From an uncultured Opitutales bacterium (GTDB lineage Bacteria > Verrucomicrobiota > Verrucomicrobiia > Opitutales > UBA953): a DNA stretch of 63,664 bases. Positions 61,021 to 63,664 of this stretch are shown in pieces. Where the stretch lies: contig CAKUQY010000011.1 in the NCBI GenBank assembly GCA_934675585.1, positions 1-63,664 on the forward strand, given 5' to 3'. The notes beneath the pieces were generated by a model. That model saw only the letters and a list, made by a program, of their open reading frames with translations, did not search any database and had not been told where the DNA came from. A program made the translations under genes and the position numbers. Positions within the stretch are counted from its first letter, which is position 1; each line of letters starts with the position of its first letter.

Positions 61021-62151
61021 ATGGAATCTCACAGCAAAATGGATACCGATTTGTTTGACTATCATCTTCCCGAGCGGCTCATCGCGCAGACTCCTGCCGC
61101 GCGGCGTGACGCGTCGAAACTTTTGGTGGTCAATCGCGCTACGGGAACGATTAGTCATCACATTTTTTCAGATTTGCCCGAGTTGTTGCCCGCGGGAACG
61201 CGGCTTTTTCGCAACAACGCTGCCGTTTTGCAAGCGCGCTTGACTGGCGAACGCGAAGGGAGCGGAGGCAAAGTCGAATGCTTACTTTTGCGTCCGGGCG
61301 AAATCCCAACGCGCTGGTGGTGCTTGCTCAAGCCTGGCAAAAAAGCGGCGCACGGCTATTTTGGCGTTCCTGGACTTTTTCGCGCGCACGTTATCGACAA
61401 AGAAATTTGCGATGAAGGCGGCGGCGAATATTTGGTGGAATTTGAAATGTGCGTTCCTGGCGAGAATGTTTTAGACGTTGCTGAAAAAATTGGGCAATTA
61501 CCGCTTCCGCCCTACATTACGCGGGCGCGTCCTGCGGGAACCGATTTTTCGGCGCTTGACAAAGAGCGTTATCAAACAGTTTATGCCGAGCGGGAACATC
61601 CTGTTGCTGCGGCGGCTCCGACGGCGGGTTTGCATTTTACGGACGAATTGCTGGCAAAATTGCGTTCCCGCGGCGTGAATCAATTTGACCTCACGTTGCA
61701 TATTGGGTTAGGAACTTTTCAGCCGATAAAATCGCAAAAAATCGAAGAGCATCCGATGCACAAAGAGTTTTACACGATTCCTGCGGGAACGCGCGCCGAG
61801 CTTGACAAAGTCGATCCCGCGAATTCGCCGCGTCTGGCGGTGGGAACGACGAGTTTGCGCACGATGGAAGATTTTGCGCGGCGTTCCCGCGCGGGCGATC
61901 CCGCGATTGCAAAAACGGGAAGCGTTGCTGCGACGGCGGGTCTTTTCGTGTTTCCACCACAACAAATTTTGGGTGCGGACATTTTGATCACGAATTTTCA
62001 TTTGCCAAAATCGACGCTGATGTGTTTGGTTTCTGCATTTTTGACGCCTGGGGAATTGCGCGGAATTGAGTGGTTGAAAGAGATTTACGCCGAGGCGATT
62101 CGCGAAAATTATCGTTTTTATAGCTACGGCGACGCGATGCTTATTTTATAA
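61021..62151 (+). CDS. queA: S-adenosylmethionine:tRNA ribosyltransferase-isomerase
   Basis: 376 residues; the ATG at 61039 (MDTDLFDYHLPERLIAQ) may be the true start, as it gives the normal family N-terminus. Later motifs are HPVAAAAPTAGLHFTDELL, FDLTLHIGLGTF and the C-terminal FHLPKSTLMCLVSAF. QueA builds epoxyqueuosine on tRNA. With queC at 23530 it shows that the organism makes queuosine, although the genes are 37 kb apart. It lies 6 bp before asnS. Confidence 0.96.
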   Translation: MESHSKMDTDLFDYHLPERLIAQTPAARRDASKLLVVNRATGTISHHIFSDLPELLPAGTRLFRNNAAVLQARLTGEREGSGGKVECLLLRPGEIPTRWWCLLKPGKKAAHGYFGVPGLFRAHVIDKEICDEGGGEYLVEFEMCVPGENVLDVAEKIGQLPLPPYITRARPAGTDFSALDKERYQTVYAEREHPVAAAAPTAGLHFTDELLAKLRSRGVNQFDLTLHIGLGTFQPIKSQKIEEHPMHKEFYTIPAGTRAELDKVDPANSPRLAVGTTSLRTMEDFARRSRAGDPAIAKTGSVAATAGLFVFPPQQILGADILITNFHLPKSTLMCLVSAFLTPGELRGIEWLKEIYAEAIRENYRFYSYGDAMLIL

Positions 62152-62157
62152 AAAATT

Positions 62158-63540
62158 ATGTTAAAATCATCAATCAAATCTTTAATTGCTTCGACGGTTG
62201 CGCTTGATTCTGTGCTCGTGCAGGGCTGGGTGAAAACGCGTCGCGATTCCAAAACTTTTTCGTTTTTGGAAGTCAACGACGGTTCGTGCCAGCGCAATTT
62301 GCAAATTATTGTGGACGCGAATTGCCCTGGCTATGAAAGCATTAAAAACGCGCTGACGGGAACGTCGGTCGCGGTCGAGGGCGCGCTCGTTGTATCGCAA
62401 GGTAAAGGTCAATCTTGGGAAGTTCACGCCAAAAAATTTACACTTGTGGGCGCGTGCCCCGATACGTTTCCGCTGCAAAAAAAAGGTCATACGGTTGAAT
62501 TTTTGCGCGAGATTCCGCATTTGCGTTCCCGCACCAATCGTTTGGGCGCGATGTTTCGCGTGCGTTCCCGCCTCGCTTTTGCGGTGCATAATTTTTTCCA
62601 AGAACGCGGATTTCATTATGTTCACACGCCGCTGATCACGACTTCAGATTGCGAAGGCGCGGGCGAACTTTTTCGCGTGACGACGCTCCTGTTGGACAAT
62701 TTGCCAAAAACTGACGCGGGAACGATTGATTACGCGCAAGATTTTTTCAACAAGCAAGCATTTTTGACGGTGAGCGGTCAATTAGAAGCCGAAACACTCG
62801 CTTGCGCGCTCGGCAAAGTTTACACGTTTGGGCCGACTTTCCGTGCGGAAAATTCGCACACTTCGCGCCACGCGAGCGAATTTTGGATGATCGAGCCCGA
62901 AATGGCATTCACCGATTTGTCGGGCGATATTGACGTTGCCGAAGATTTTATTAAATATTTGATTGCCGACGTGCTCAAAAATTGCGCCGATGAATTGGCA
63001 TTTTTTGATAAATTCGTTTCCAAAGGTTTGCTCGAACGCTTGCAGCAAGTTTTGGAACGTCCGTTTGTGCGCGTTTCTTACACCGAAGCAATTGACATTT
63101 TGCAAAAATCGGGCGCGACTTTCGAGTTCCCGCCAGTTTGGGGCGAAGCGTTGCAGTCGGAGCATGAGCGCTTTTTGACGGAACAACATTTCAAATCGCC
63201 GGTCGCGGTTTATGATTATCCTAAAAATGCAAAGCCATTTTATATGCGCCAAAATGACGACGGCAAAACGGTTGCGGCAGCAGATTTGCTCGTTCCCGGC
63301 ATTGGCGAAATTGTGGGCGGCAGTCAGCGCGAAGAGCGTCTTGACCGCTTGGTTGACGCGATGAAGGCGCATGCTCTCGATTTAGACGCTTACAGCTGGT
63401 ACATCGATTTGCGACGATTTGGCTCGGTGCCGCACGCAGGTTTTGGCTTAGGCTTTGAACGCATGTTGATGTTTGTCACGGGCGAAGGAAATATTCGCGA
63501 TGTAATCCCGTTCCCGCGGACTCCTGGCAGCGCCAAATAA
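62158..63540 (+). CDS. asnS: Asparaginyl-tRNA synthetase
   Basis: 460 residues, class IIb. An OB-fold anticodon-binding domain ([23 protein letters not shown]) is followed by the catalytic domain with motif 2 in [19 protein letters not shown] and motif 3 in [12 protein letters not shown]. The start ATG is 6 bp after queA. Its presence implies direct charging of tRNA-Asn. Complete. Confidence 0.97.
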   Translation: MLKSSIKSLIASTVALDSVLVQGWVKTRRDSKTFSFLEVNDGSCQRNLQIIVDANCPGYESIKNALTGTSVAVEGALVVSQGKGQSWEVHAKKFTLVGACPDTFPLQKKGHTVEFLREIPHLRSRTNRLGAMFRVRSRLAFAVHNFFQERGFHYVHTPLITTSDCEGAGELFRVTTLLLDNLPKTDAGTIDYAQDFFNKQAFLTVSGQLEAETLACALGKVYTFGPTFRAENSHTSRHASEFWMIEPEMAFTDLSGDIDVAEDFIKYLIADVLKNCADELAFFDKFVSKGLLERLQQVLERPFVRVSYTEAIDILQKSGATFEFPPVWGEALQSEHERFLTEQHFKSPVAVYDYPKNAKPFYMRQNDDGKTVAAADLLVPGIGEIVGGSQREERLDRLVDAMKAHALDLDAYSWYIDLRRFGSVPHAGFGLGFERMLMFVTGEGNIRDVIPFPRTPGSAK

Positions 63541-63664
63541 TTTGCATTTTTTTACGTTCCCGCGGGCGCGCAATTTTAGCGTTCCCGCCGTATTTCGTCA
63601 AATAAAAAGGACACCGAAGATTTTTTTGAGAGGAAAGATTCTGGGAGTTATTCTTCATTTAAGA

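Larger units (their letters stand above)
1..63664. repeat. Highly iterated word GGGAACG / GCGGGAACGC
   Basis: The 7-mer GGGAACG, or CGTTCCC on the other strand, recurs along the whole window and most often sits inside GCGGGAACGC. A random 7-mer counted on both strands would be expected about once per 8 kb. By eye there are 14 copies in the 1.2 kb tilS gene alone, and most spacers carry several. It occurs in both orientations, in every reading phase of genes and in spacers, and inverted pairs form terminator stems. It is scarce in the TPR gene at 6794-10192 (two copies by eye) and I saw none in the ribosomal-protein genes. I do not recognise it as a described uptake or Chi sequence. Confidence 0.95.

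Noticed and set aside
1..63664. The iterated word as a Chi or KOPS site
   Set aside because: Both orientations are mixed within single genes and spacers with no evident strand bias in this window; a full-genome skew test would be needed to reopen this.

Overview
The window looks like a chromosomal segment of an anaerobic, Gram-negative member of the Verrucomicrobiota, most likely Opitutae/Opitutales. Evidence: a PVC-type small basic ribosome-associated protein lies between rpsU and rpmB; there are two secreted proteins with the Opitutae-style PEP-CTERM tail (PEPSAFGLLAGLGALAL plus an Arg tail); there is a periplasmic TPR/ExbB/ExbD/ExbD operon, a Kdo transferase (LPS), and anaerobe markers (class III RNR activase, reverse-type rubrerythrin with PerR, HemW). 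No tRNA, rRNA, CRISPR, integrase or transposase gene was seen.

Layout. 1-1016: end of a PEP-CTERM gene, its terminator and a repeat-rich spacer. 1017-6031 (minus): tatC, sufC, a FabH-like ketosynthase, a secreted DUF4838 protein. 6794-13357 (plus): two TPR/secreted proteins, ExbB, two ExbD. 13427-15982 (minus): hemW and phosphofructokinase. 16261-24189 (plus): pseudouridine synthase, murA, tilS, rpsU, small basic protein, rpmB, an Lrp regulator with an aminotransferase, an SGNH hydrolase, queC. 24283-27071 (minus): a nucleotidyltransferase-GHMP kinase fusion and a GT4 glycosyltransferase. 27157-32291 (plus): a five-gene UDP-L-FucNAc polysaccharide cluster (fnlA, fnlC, fnlB, wbuC, wbuB). 32393-33427: rubrerythrin and PerR. 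33581-42692: kdtA, nrdG-like, DUF218, a fused binding-protein/permease, a PpiD/SurA-like foldase, folK, leuS. 42693-44196: a 1.5 kb gene-free island of hairpin repeats. 44197-45000: second PEP-CTERM gene. 45472-51011 (minus): GT2, trmB, yhbY-like, prfA, a coiled-coil/FGE-like protein, tyrA. 51128-58940 (plus): TetR, acyl-CoA ligase, MacB-type ABC pair, truA, ABC-F. 59109-60716 (minus): Gfo/Idh oxidoreductase and a Sel1 protein. 61021-63540 (plus): queA, asnS.

The dominant unexplained signal is a short word, GGGAACG (usually GCGGGAACGC), iterated on both strands through spacers and inside many genes at a density far above chance. It reaches 14 copies in 1.2 kb in tilS but is nearly absent from the TPR gene and the ribosomal-protein block. 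It occurs in all coding phases, so the proteins are studded with VPA, GNA, AGT, RER and RSR. Inverted pairs of it form the stems of several intrinsic terminators. In a three-copy intergenic repeat, two copies carry an inverted motif pair in a hairpin where the third has only a short loop, which suggests the motif is actively gained. It resembles a DNA-uptake or HIP1-like genome-wide word, but of a sequence I do not recognise. Other layers of repeats (heptanucleotide tandems, REP-like hairpins, a 130-bp dispersed repeat) fill the spacers.
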